This document shows, in pieces, positions 39,720 through 48,587 of a stretch of 64,000 nt of DNA; position 1 is the first letter of the stretch; each line of letters begins with the position of its first letter. This DNA comes from Leishmania panamensis (Eukaryota; Euglenozoa; Kinetoplastea; Trypanosomatida; Trypanosomatidae): the NCBI RefSeq assembly GCF_000755165.1, contig NC_025870.1:153703-217702 (forward strand), given 5' to 3'. Below the pieces are notes generated by a model. That model was given only the letters and a program-made list of their open reading frames with translations, was not told where the DNA came from and did not search any database. Made by a program: the position numbers and the translations under genes.

Positions 39720-40701
39720 GCGTTGGAGTAGACCGCGCCCCTGATTATTTGGTGTGCATCGGTGCCTGTGTTTTTTGATCCTGGCTGGGAAGCCGCCAGC
39801 GCCGTCCAGCTCATCCAGTCTTTCTCTCTCTCTGACGACGCGCTTCGATTCCCTCTGTTTGTATCGGTCGCGATGCTCATCTCTCTCCGTGCCGCTACTT
39901 GTCTTTCCCAGTTAGTCTCTGTGTGTGCGCGCATGAGTGCGCGCACACACACACACGCACGCGCGTGTATTTGGCCAGAATAATAGGCCTCCTGACGCGT
40001 GCGTGGGTCCTCATAAAATCGTCCTCCACAGAAGGAAAGGAAAGACTCTCATGTGCATCATGGCGTGAGGTGACACAACCCGGATGTCAATGTCGATAGC
40101 GAAAACTCGAAGGGGGTGGTAAAATACACGGAGAGGGAGCGAGTATGCCTCTACGATGGCTACCACGTCGACATCCACTACGACGTGACTGCGACGACAC
40201 GCAGAGACACCACAAAGACACTGCAGAGGCAAACCAGCATGCGAATTTCCTGTGGACTTTCGTGTGCGTGTGTGTGTGTGTGTATCAGCATCATGCATAA
40301 GATGCACACACGTATGTGTAAAAGCACATCAATTCCTCCAGTCTTCTCTCCTTCCCTCGCCTCCCCTCTGACTGCATTACACACATACGCGCCCCCCTAC
40401 GCTGTGTTCCCTACGTTTGGTCTCTCTCTGCGTGTGTGTGCGTGTGTGTGGTCGGGGGTATTGTTTGCTTGTGTTGACGCCTCTGAACGTGCTCTGCATG
40501 GCAACTGACCGGCGGTCTTCGTCTGGAAACAATATATATATATATACATATACATCTCCCAAAGCCTACCGGTGTGCACCTGCACGTAGCTGAGCAGACG
40601 ATCATCACTCGCCAGTGTCCTTTCTGTGAACTACACTAGGAACCTCGCGACGTCTGTAAACAGGTGTGTGAGCGGGTGTGGGGACGCAGTAGTTTTGGGT
40701 A
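39720..40701. other. Spacer between the two TRM13-like genes
   Basis: No gene is seen. It contains (AC)n/GCGC alternation around 39928-39968, a GT run near 40265-40282 and a TA run at ~40531-40546, with mixed sequence elsewhere. Confidence 0.7.
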
Positions 40702-42321
40702 ATGAAGATGAGGGGAGGCAATGTGGTGTGCGTAGTCGCCTCCTCTACTCCTTCAGCAGCAGCGCTCTCTGCTAAAACTGCAGCGGTGATGATGCCAAAC
40801 TACCGCTGCAAGCATAAGCAATACCACAGCGTGTTGTGCTCGCTACAGTTTGTGCTCGCTCTCCTGCACCACACACCAAATGGTGCTGCACATACACGTA
40901 CGCAGCAACACGAGCGCGACCATGCTGAGGAGGTCGTTAGCAGCAGCTTCTGCTCCACCGTAGTTAGTGCTGCTGATGCGGAGTCCGATGCTTGGAGTGC
41001 TTTTCAAGTAGTTGCAGATGGTGCTTTAGCCTCCTTCGACGCACAGGGGCCGCTCTCTGCCTCGCAACTGCTCTCCCTGCAAAAAGGCTTAACGGACGCT
41101 GAGATACGTGATCTCTGTGTACAAGGCATGCGCTGCTTCATTACCCAGCAGCACCAGCAGCTGGCCTCAACGCTCACCCCTGTGCAGCAACCTCTCTTCA
41201 GCGTCGAAAACATCTTCAGCGCCCCTATGCCTCTTCTTCAGGTGTTATGGCCGACAGAACGCATTCGCCAGCGCTACACGCGGGCTTTGAAGGTGTCACA
41301 CCACAACCGCATCAGCCACAGCGACCTCCTCACCATGCCCGGCTACCTGCAGGAGGCTGGCCTGCATGCGCGGCGTGTCTTGGCGGAGTGTACTGGCGCT
41401 ACAAGTAGTGAAAGCCCCGTCATGGCGCAGGACTCAGAGGAGCGGGGAGCGAACGAGTGGGCCCGCCTCATCGACCTCTACACCACCTTCCTCCCCGACC
41501 GGTCCCACACCCACGAACTGGAGAATCTGCCGCAGGAGATTGCCATCGGCGAGCTGCTCCGCGAGACCGTCGAGCGCGTGCGCAGGGCGGAGGATCGACC
41601 CGGCAGCGACGGCTTCGCGCTGGACTGCGTCGTCGACGCTGGTGGGGGCAACGGCTTCCTTGCGGCGCAGGTGGCGGAGCGGCTGCAGTGCGACAGCGTC
41701 GTCATCGACCCCCTCTTTCCGGCGCACTCCATCGACTGCTGCCCGCGCCCGTGGCCTGACACAGCGCACCGCACGCGGCCCGCCACGCGTCGCCAGCGCA
41801 GGCTGCACCGCACCATGGCGTCGTTCCGCGACGTCCGCTGGTCAGACGCTGTGCCAGCAGCGCCAGCGCGCACAGCCCTCATCGCGAAGCATCTGTGCGG
41901 CAGCGGCGTGGACGAGGTGCTGCGGCAGCTGGAGGCACAGGACTGTCTGCCACGCATCTTCGTTCTGGCGCCGTGCTGCTTCCATAAATGCTCCCTGGAC
42001 ACCTATATCAACCCTGAATTTGTGTCCGCATTGCTGGGGCTGAGTGCTGCCGATGCCTTCCACCGTCTAATGCGCTTGACAGATTGGAATGCCTCGGTGC
42101 ACCAGCGATTGCAGGGTACCGCTCCCTCGGCGTCGGTCTCGAAGAAGTCTGTGCGGCACTTTGTCTCCTGTCCGGAGGGAATCGCCGCCTCTGTCGAAGC
42201 CGTCGTGACCTACGGGCGCGTGCAGTGGCTGCAGCGTCACGGCTATGTCGTCCGACTGGTGGAGTATGTTCCCAACTGCGTGACACCAAAGAACCGCTGC
42301 TTGGTGGCATACCGCCCTTGA
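40702..42321 (+). CDS. TRM13-like tRNA 2'-O-methyltransferase paralogue 2, 539 aa
   Basis: An intact Rossmann methyltransferase. SAM motif I is DAGGGNG (residues 312-318). Then come AKHLCGSGVDE (KHLCG 396-400), matching the KHLCG signature of TRM13, and CCFHKC (C425, C426, H428, C430), matching the CCHHRC block of the family. LTDWNA corresponds to the usual MSSWA. A C-terminal YGRVQWLQRHGYVVRLVEYV with TPKNRCLV corresponds to GRIQYLQKRGF...ENVLL. Yeast Trm13 makes 2'-O-methyl at position 4 of tRNA Pro, Gly and His. The two N-terminal zinc fingers usual in TRM13 (CCCH and CHHC/U11-48K) are not visible here, and ~200 unrelated N-terminal residues precede the core. A tRNA or other small-RNA substrate is likely; the exact site is unknown. 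ATG 40708 is an alternative start. Confidence 0.8.
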   Translation: MKMRGGNVVCVVASSTPSAAALSAKTAAVMMPNYRCKHKQYHSVLCSLQFVLALLHHTPNGAAHTRTQQHERDHAEEVVSSSFCSTVVSAADAESDAWSAFQVVADGALASFDAQGPLSASQLLSLQKGLTDAEIRDLCVQGMRCFITQQHQQLASTLTPVQQPLFSVENIFSAPMPLLQVLWPTERIRQRYTRALKVSHHNRISHSDLLTMPGYLQEAGLHARRVLAECTGATSSESPVMAQDSEERGANEWARLIDLYTTFLPDRSHTHELENLPQEIAIGELLRETVERVRRAEDRPGSDGFALDCVVDAGGGNGFLAAQVAERLQCDSVVIDPLFPAHSIDCCPRPWPDTAHRTRPATRRQRRLHRTMASFRDVRWSDAVPAAPARTALIAKHLCGSGVDEVLRQLEAQDCLPRIFVLAPCCFHKCSLDTYINPEFVSALLGLSAADAFHRLMRLTDWNASVHQRLQGTAPSASVSKKSVRHFVSCPEGIAASVEAVVTYGRVQWLQRHGYVVRLVEYVPNCVTPKNRCLVAYRP

Positions 42322-43265
42322 CGTATGGGACTCCGGCGGGTTTCTTGGAACCTCAACGAGTGAGCCGGCGGGAGGCAGCGCACAAAGGCGCTTCCTATGC
42401 TGACTTGCCCGCATGCATGCATGCTGACGACGACAGAGAGAGAGAACGTTCCTCCGTCTCAGGGTACGTGCTGCTGCTGCTGCTGTTCGCTGTGCCCTCG
42501 TTCCCCTTCCCACCCCACCTAACTCTATATCCACTTCAGCCAGACTGCTACCAGCATAGTTTACTTATCCGACGATGGAATGCGACCCGCCTGCACCGTC
42601 GAGGCCCCTCTACCTGTGGGTGATGAAAGGATGTCTTTTCCTCTGCCCCCCTCTCTCTCCTGGCACTCTCTTGACCATCGGAATGTGCGAAGACGACAAG
42701 GGTCTCAGTGTGAGTCTCTGAGTATGAGAGAAGGTGCAAGGGTGCTCTTACTGTCGCACACACCTACATGCCTCGTCCACGCAGTACCGCCTCATGTTAG
42801 CTGCTTACAGCATGCTGCTGCATGTCAGCAAACGACGTCCTCTCCTCTTATCTCTCATCCCCTTTTCTCTTTTCCTCTTGAGCGCCTCCTCCTCCTCCTC
42901 CTCCTCCTCCTCCTCCTCCTCCTCCTCCTCACCACCACCACCACCACCACTGCCTTTTCTGAGGCGCCCGTCCTGTACGTTATCGCTGCACGACGGATTC
43001 ACATGGACTTCGCCACCTCCTCCATCTGTGTAGGACGCATGTCCGCGATGGACTTGGCTGCTCGCGCGATCCCGTTTCACCCACACGTGCCGATTCTTTC
43101 CCTCTCTTGCCCGTACCCGCTGCCCTCCTCCCCCCCCCATTTTGACGCACCGCCGTCGCAAGCAGGCCTCTTGCCATCTTTGGCCCTCTTGGTCCCAGCC
43201 GCGCTTTCGTTGATTGCCCGCTACCACCACCGCCACCATTGTCGTCCTCTCTTACCCCCTCCGTC
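42322..43265. other. Spacer with triplet microsatellites
   Basis: No gene is seen. A (CTC)n block is followed by an (ACC)n block (see separate entry). C/T-rich DNA leads up to the next gene, with a likely acceptor AG at 43197-43198. Confidence 0.65.
42885..42950. repeat. Compound (CTC)n-(ACC)n trinucleotide repeat
   Basis: About 15 CTC units (42885-42930) run directly into about seven ACC units (42931-42950). On the other strand this reads as GAG and GGT repeats. It lies outside any supported coding sequence. Confidence 0.9.
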
Positions 43266-43658
43266 ATGTCGACCGATCTCGAGTGCGGGTCTGAGAGGCT
43301 GGGCCGCTACACATGCAAGGATGCCCCACGCCCGAGTGTGTGCTGCGCCAACGGCTGCTGCGCCATCTCACCTTATGAGGTGGACATATACACGGGACTG
43401 CCGCTGTGGCTGCGCATTGCCGTGGCAATTTTGGCTGGTTTGGTCATGGTGCTGCTGTTCGTTTTTTGCCTCTATCGCGATCGCCGCGCCCTGCGCGCGT
43501 ACAGACTTCTCGATAACGAGATGGTGGAAGAACGACGGCAGCAGCTGCAACAGGAAGAGCTTCAGGCGCTTCATCCCACCGAACCGCGGCATGGCGAGAA
43601 TGAAGCTTCGCGCATGCCGGACGCACAGAGCTACCCACCACTCCGCCGCGCAGCATGA
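43266..43658 (+). CDS. Small Cys-rich single-pass membrane protein, 130 aa
   Basis: The start is the ATG at 43266; the frame extends slightly upstream only without ATG. A short N-terminal ectodomain has six cysteines (C7, C17, C26, C27, C31, C32; pattern CCANGCC). One strong TM segment follows (about 52-73, LWLRIAVAILAGLVMVLLFVF). Then comes a basic stop-transfer (YRDRRALRAYR) and a helical, Gln/Glu-rich cytosolic tail. There is no cleavable signal peptide, so a type III (N-out) topology is likely by the positive-inside rule. The layout is loosely like Shisa/WBP1-type adaptors, but no homology is claimed. It lies close to a second tiny membrane protein gene (44603). Confidence 0.7.
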   Translation: MSTDLECGSERLGRYTCKDAPRPSVCCANGCCAISPYEVDIYTGLPLWLRIAVAILAGLVMVLLFVFCLYRDRRALRAYRLLDNEMVEERRQQLQQEELQALHPTEPRHGENEASRMPDAQSYPPLRRAA

Positions 43659-44602
43659 GCCAAGACACCCCCCTCCCCTTACAGCGATGACGTGCTCATA
43701 GGCGGCCATGAATGACGCGTGTACATCTGCATGTGTGTATGGTTGTGTGTCTCCCTCCCTCCTCCCACTGCTTTCCTGCTTTGTTTTCCCGCTGCTAACG
43801 TTCCCTTCTCCCTCATCACTGCCACTCTACTGTGTTATATCCACATCGAGGTACTCTGGACGTGTGGGCGTGGGTGTGCCGTTTCTTCTCTGCCTCGCAT
43901 CGATAGGGGGAGTGAGGGTGACAGAGAGAGAGAGACGCGCTCTAGGTGCGCTTTTTGGCATGTGAGTGAGTGTGGGATGGAGCATCGCCTCGTCAGTCCT
44001 CGCCTCTCTTCCCTCCCTTCAAGATCGTGCTACCTCTTTCACTCGTGATGCTCTCTTGGCGCCTCTCACGTACTTCTCTCCCTCTCAACTTCGGTGCCCC
44101 TCTCTGCTCTCTGCAGCCTCTCCTCTTCTACCCTCTCCCCCTTCCGCTACCTCGAGTGAGGGATACCGTCCTTATCAAGACTCACTGGTCAGAAGAGCTG
44201 TCCGTAACAGCAGCACATACAAGCGCACGTGCGGGTTTCCTTCTCCGCTCCCCCCACCCTTCTCACATCCCTCTTTACGAACACACACCGCACGCAGAGT
44301 GAGAAAAATAGAGAGGAGAGGAGGACTCAAGTGGTGTCCTCATCATCATCTCACTCAGTTGTGGTGTTCCTGCGTTAAGTGCCTCACTCCCCAAACAAAA
44401 CGTCTTTAGGCACTAGGGGGCGCGTAGGTGGAGGTCTATGCACGTACACGCATTGCATTGTGCTCTTACCAATTCCAATACGTTCACACAGACGGGCAGG
44501 CATCGTCGCGCCTGTACCTGCGCAGACTTGTTTGTAATTCTCCTTCTCCAGCCCGCCCCCCCCCCAGCTCTCTGATGCACTGGTCTCAATCTTTGCTCGG
44601 CC
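43659..44602. other. Spacer between the two small membrane protein genes
   Basis: No gene is seen. The spacer is C/T-rich with AG-rich interruptions. The acceptor tract of the next gene is at 44540-44567. Confidence 0.7.
44540..44567 (+). promoter_or_regulatory. Spliced-leader acceptor for the 88-aa membrane protein gene
   Basis: CTCCTTCTCCAG is followed by a C run ending in CAG, with AGs at 44549-44550 and 44566-44567. Either site leaves an upstream ATG (44575) whose 12-codon frame ends at 44613, overlapping the main ATG at 44603. This could dampen translation. Confidence 0.5.
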
Positions 44603-44869
44603 ATGAATATTGATTTGTTCCTTCTCTTCGAGGCTGTGACGATCAGCATCTTTGGCGTCGTGCTCTTCGCCATCATCATCACGAGCATTTCTGCCTGCCT
44701 GCAGCGCGAACACCGGATGAAAGAGCGCGGACAGCAGTGCGAGGAGTTAGTAGTCATGACTACAGAGAAACAGCAGCAGCTTCAGTGGCTCTCCGGGATC
44801 AATAACCTCACCGATAGTCCGAATCTCTGTGGCGATGCCGTCTCCCTCAGCTACCTGTCTTCCCGCTGA
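44603..44869 (+). CDS. Very small single-pass membrane protein, 88 aa
   Basis: One TM segment occupies about residues 6-32 (LFLLFEAVTISIFGVVLFAIIITSI) right at the N-terminus, with an acidic residue inside it. A basic stretch follows (QREHRMKERGQQ), then a Gln-rich helix and a short polar tail. The hydrophobic profile, the acceptor just upstream and the normal codon use support a real gene despite its size. Likely N-out/C-in. No family is recognised. Its neighbour at 43266 is another tiny single-pass protein, but the two are not similar in sequence. Confidence 0.6.
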   Translation: MNIDLFLLFEAVTISIFGVVLFAIIITSISACLQREHRMKERGQQCEELVVMTTEKQQQLQWLSGINNLTDSPNLCGDAVSLSYLSSR

Positions 44870-46339
44870 TCATGGCGGTGAACTCCTCTGTTGTTCTCTT
44901 ACTGTACTGTTGTGATAGCCTTGGTTTCGCTGAGGCAATAGATGTGCGCTACTGGCCTTGTTTTTCCCCCTTTCTCGAAGACGTTTGCTTCGGTGTGCGG
45001 GGGTGGGCGTCGAGTCGCGGACTCTACAACAGCAGTGGACATTCCGTTTGTCAGGTGGGGTGATGGAAGAGAAAGGAAGAGGAGGGGGGCGCACACACAA
45101 GGCTCTGAATTGCAGGTTACCGGCTTGCGAAGGTGCACACCTTTTAAACCTTTGTCTCTCTGTGTGCACTGGTCGCGTTTACCCCCCACCCACCCAACCC
45201 ACCACCACCATCGCCGCCATCATCGCTCCTCTTTCTGCTACTCATTATCTTCATCACTCAGCGCCACCCAGGACTCAATAACTCCGTGTGGTAGTTGACT
45301 CGCTCTCGTTCTCCTCATGTTTTGCATTCCTTTCCGACATTTTGTTATGTTTTGCATTGTCGCTTCGCTCCGCCTTTCTCAGTCTCGATGAGGCCCTCTT
45401 TTTCTCCTTCAGTCCTCCTTCCCCCCCCCCTCCCCACATACACACACAGCGCATGCACCTAAACTCTTCTGGTGGTGGCCTTCATCGTTCCTCTCTCTCT
45501 CTGCACCTCATTTCGCACTTGAGGTTGGTGCACACACACACACCACCCCTCTCTCCCATCGCTTGTACGTGTGTGCGTATGTGTCTTCTGTCTCTTAGCC
45601 CCTGCCCACCCCCCCCCTCCACCTCTTCCCTTCTTCTTCACGCCTTCCATCCTCCTCGCCCTAAAATGTATTCATACGAACTCTCCCCCCACCACCACCA
45701 CCACTACCACCGTCGTCTCGTGTTACGCACCGCAGTAGTCTTCCCCTTGTTTGCTTGAAGCTCAGATTTTACAGTCAAAATGCCCCCGCTCCACCCCTTT
45801 ACACCGTCCAACGGCAACCCTTATGGTTGCCATTCCGTCTCGCCCTCTCTTTCTGTGCGTTGAGTCGCGCATTTGCTCGCCATGAGCAAAGTGTGGCGAG
45901 AGGAGGGACAGAGCAGGCAGAGGCTCAGCCATGGAAGAAAAGATGGAGCACAGCGTGCGTGCACCTGTCTCTGTGGGTTACGTTTCCTTTGACCGCTTGC
46001 ACCCTCCCCCCTCCCCCTCTTTCTCTTGCGTTCTGTACGACCTGTCTCGTACCCCCACCTCCTCACCCGCATACTCACAGGCACACATGACATACAGGTA
46101 CTCTCTCTCCCCTTCCCCCTTCTTCACTCTCCTGCCCACTAAGTCCAGAGCTTGAGTGAAGCGCCAGTGATTTGACTGACACTCTCTTAGCGCCAAGAAC
46201 AGGCGCGAATACCACCAGCTGTGGAGGGCGCCGGGGTGCAGAAGCGCAGCCTGCGCAGACACACACGCCCACCCACCCAAAGGCACCGTATTACTGTTGA
46301 TAGATGTAGGCTGGCCACCAGACCTCCTTGTTGGCTCTT
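44870..46339. other. Spacer upstream of glycosyltransferase-like gene
   Basis: No gene is seen. The DNA is long and pyrimidine-rich with CA/CAC runs; frames at 45288-45758 and 45755-46090 are low-complexity translations of these tracts. A tract at 46100-46143 ending in AAG is a plausible acceptor about 200 bases before the next ATG. Confidence 0.65.
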
Positions 46340-47419
46340 ATGTTCAGTATAGCGAGCCACCCTGCCTACGGCCGGGCACACGGCAAGCGGAGACGCTCTG
46401 TCTTTCTTCTCGGCATCGCTCTCACGACCATCGTACTTGTTGTCATCGGCTCCATGTTCATCAATAGCCCTATCATCAGCGAAGACACGGCGATGATTAA
46501 CAATGCCTACGTCCGTGCGCATCTGTCAATACGCGGAGAGTGGGTCGATGCAGACACCCGCTTCGCCGAGAGTGCCGACTCCGTTGTAGTGAACACAAAT
46601 CAGCTTCTACAACTTTATCGCCTGCGCGTGTTCGTTGTGGCCACGGAGCAGGAGGTACGTGATCTGACCAGGCTGCTGAACGCCCTGAGCAACTCCAATT
46701 ATTCGACGCGTATGTTTCCCATCGATATCGCGGTGCACGTGCTGGGCAACGCATCCGCCGTGCCGTTCGTGCCGTGGTCGCATGGCCGCCTAGATGTCTA
46801 CACGCACCGCCTGCACAGCAATGCCAGTGCATCTGCACCGCTGTGGATGGCTGATTTGTGGCAACCGCAGTCGGATTTTGAGCTTGGCATGCTGCTCACC
46901 GCCTCGGCGCGCGTGTCGCCGCACTGGTTTCAGTGGGTCATCAGCGCGTTGCAACAGTACGGATCGGTCTCGGCGAAGACCGTTGTGAAGCTTGATCCTG
47001 ACAAATACTCCCCGACAGAACGGCGTCGGCTGCTCAGCCCACTATCGAAGAGGCTAAGCGGTTTGGCGTTGGGCATGCCTGTCGCCGGGGCAGCGGCCAA
47101 GGCAGTCGTTACCGTCGTCTCCGCCTACCCAAGCGCCACGTCCATCTTCACCGCGTCTTATTGGAAGTCTGTCATGGCGCGCGCAGGGCCTGGCACCAAC
47201 ATCGACGACACGCCCGCCAGCTGGCCTGCCTTTCTCCGCACCGCCACTACGGTGCTTGGTCACAGCAAACACCGGTTCCTGTACCCTCCTCTTGGCAAGT
47301 ACGGGCCGCTCGTTTGCGAGAATACAAACTGCGCCATACACCTGCTGAGTGAGGCGCAGCTGGCGGAACTGGTGAAACTCCCGATGTCGGAAGATCAAGT
47401 ACCACTGTCGCAAGAGTAG
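46340..47419 (+). CDS. Type II membrane protein, glycosyltransferase-like fold, 359 aa
   Basis: The first ATG is at 46340; upstream only TTG is in frame. A basic KRRR (16-19) precedes one TM segment (20-42), giving a Golgi-type type II topology, and several N-x-S/T sites follow. A segment near 80-125 (LRVFVVATEQEVRDLTRLLNAL...FPIDIAVHVLG) looks like the first strands of a GT-A fold. The block QSDFELGMLLTASARVSPHWFQWVISAL (177-204) strongly resembles a family of eukaryotic (plant At5g12260-type) transferases. In those the corresponding part reads LLEDDIEVSPxFYxW. Here the acidic EDD is replaced by T187-A188-S189, so metal/nucleotide-sugar binding may be lost. It could be an inactive paralogue or a partner of an active transferase. 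The family link is by eye. Confidence 0.65.
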   Translation: MFSIASHPAYGRAHGKRRRSVFLLGIALTTIVLVVIGSMFINSPIISEDTAMINNAYVRAHLSIRGEWVDADTRFAESADSVVVNTNQLLQLYRLRVFVVATEQEVRDLTRLLNALSNSNYSTRMFPIDIAVHVLGNASAVPFVPWSHGRLDVYTHRLHSNASASAPLWMADLWQPQSDFELGMLLTASARVSPHWFQWVISALQQYGSVSAKTVVKLDPDKYSPTERRRLLSPLSKRLSGLALGMPVAGAAAKAVVTVVSAYPSATSIFTASYWKSVMARAGPGTNIDDTPASWPAFLRTATTVLGHSKHRFLYPPLGKYGPLVCENTNCAIHLLSEAQLAELVKLPMSEDQVPLSQE

Positions 47420-48587
47420 AGGGACCTAAATGGAGAGTTTGTATGGATATGTATAAATGTGTGTTTACGTGGAGCTGAAAGCCCCTAGGCCGGCATGTCC
47501 AACCTTTTGCTCGATGGAATTGGAGCAAGAATAGAGTGGTACCCCCTCCTCAGCCCACACATGCACTCCTCTTCCGCTACCTGTTATTTTCACTGCCTCC
47601 CACTAGTCCTGGCGCTACCGCTTCACTATGTTTCCTTGCTCTCTTTCTGCTTGCCTGCGTCTCTCTGCGTTTGCATTTCGGACTTCTACCTCCTCTTCCT
47701 CCTCCTCCCCCCTCCCCTGCGGCTCACGTGCTCGTTCTCTCCTCCCTCCTTATACTTCCGAAGTTGTGTTTTTTCGAGCCCAATAGGGCGCTCCTCAACT
47801 GTCGTCATAATCACGCGTTGGCAAGAGAAGAGGTTTGGTGCTGCGAGATGGTCGTTACAGTTCTGCCCCGCTCTTCTCCTTCGTTCTTCCTTCCCCTACC
47901 TTTCTCACCACCACCTGCACCTCGACATCGTCGCCGCTACGACCTCCCCCATCCCCTAACACGCTCATCTGCCCTCTCTCTCTCTCCCTCTCCACACGTC
48001 GCAGCCCTCCCCGCGCCATTCAGGCGATAAATGGCGAGATGTTTTGAAAAAAGAGCGAGAAGAAGGCGCCACCATATTTCCCCTTGCGTTTCCCCACACC
48101 CCTCATCCCGCGTGCTTCTTCCTTCGGCAACGTGATGCATGTCTGTGGGTGTGTGGGTGGGTGGGTGCCTGTCACGCGGAGGCTACGTCGATAAACCGCC
48201 CGCGAAGCTCTCTCCCCCGGACCCATATCTCTATTTCCCCCTCTTCACTCTTCCTCGCCATCGCTTCCCCTCATATCACCCACCCACCCCCGCCATCTCG
48301 GCTCTCTCGCAATCGCCTCCACATACCAGACCACTGCGCCTTTATCCCTCGCGATTCTTCCATCAGTGACCGTGAAAACTCAGGCACACCAGCAGCTGAT
48401 ATATGGACTCGAGTGTATGCACACATGCTTAAGAAGATTCAGCAAAGGGCGCCATATTAGCGGCATCACAGTATTTTGGGCAAGTCTCACGCATCCTCCC
48501 ACGGAGTTCTCCGTCCTCGTCCTGATCATCTCCTCCTCCTCCTCTTTCCCTTGATGAAGCCAAAGCCTGCGTGTCAGTCACTCCATA
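47420..48587. other. Spacer upstream of RGG-tailed protein gene
   Basis: No gene is seen. C/T-rich DNA predominates. A CTCCTC tract (48526-48551) is followed by AG at 48557-48558 and another AG at 48575-48576 before the ATG at 48588. An out-of-frame ATG at 48554 would be excluded if the acceptor lies at either AG. Confidence 0.65.

Noticed and set aside
42580..43701. 373-codon + strand frame
   Set aside because: Non-ATG start; translation of CTC/ACC repeats and spacer; overlaps the better supported 130-aa membrane protein in another frame.
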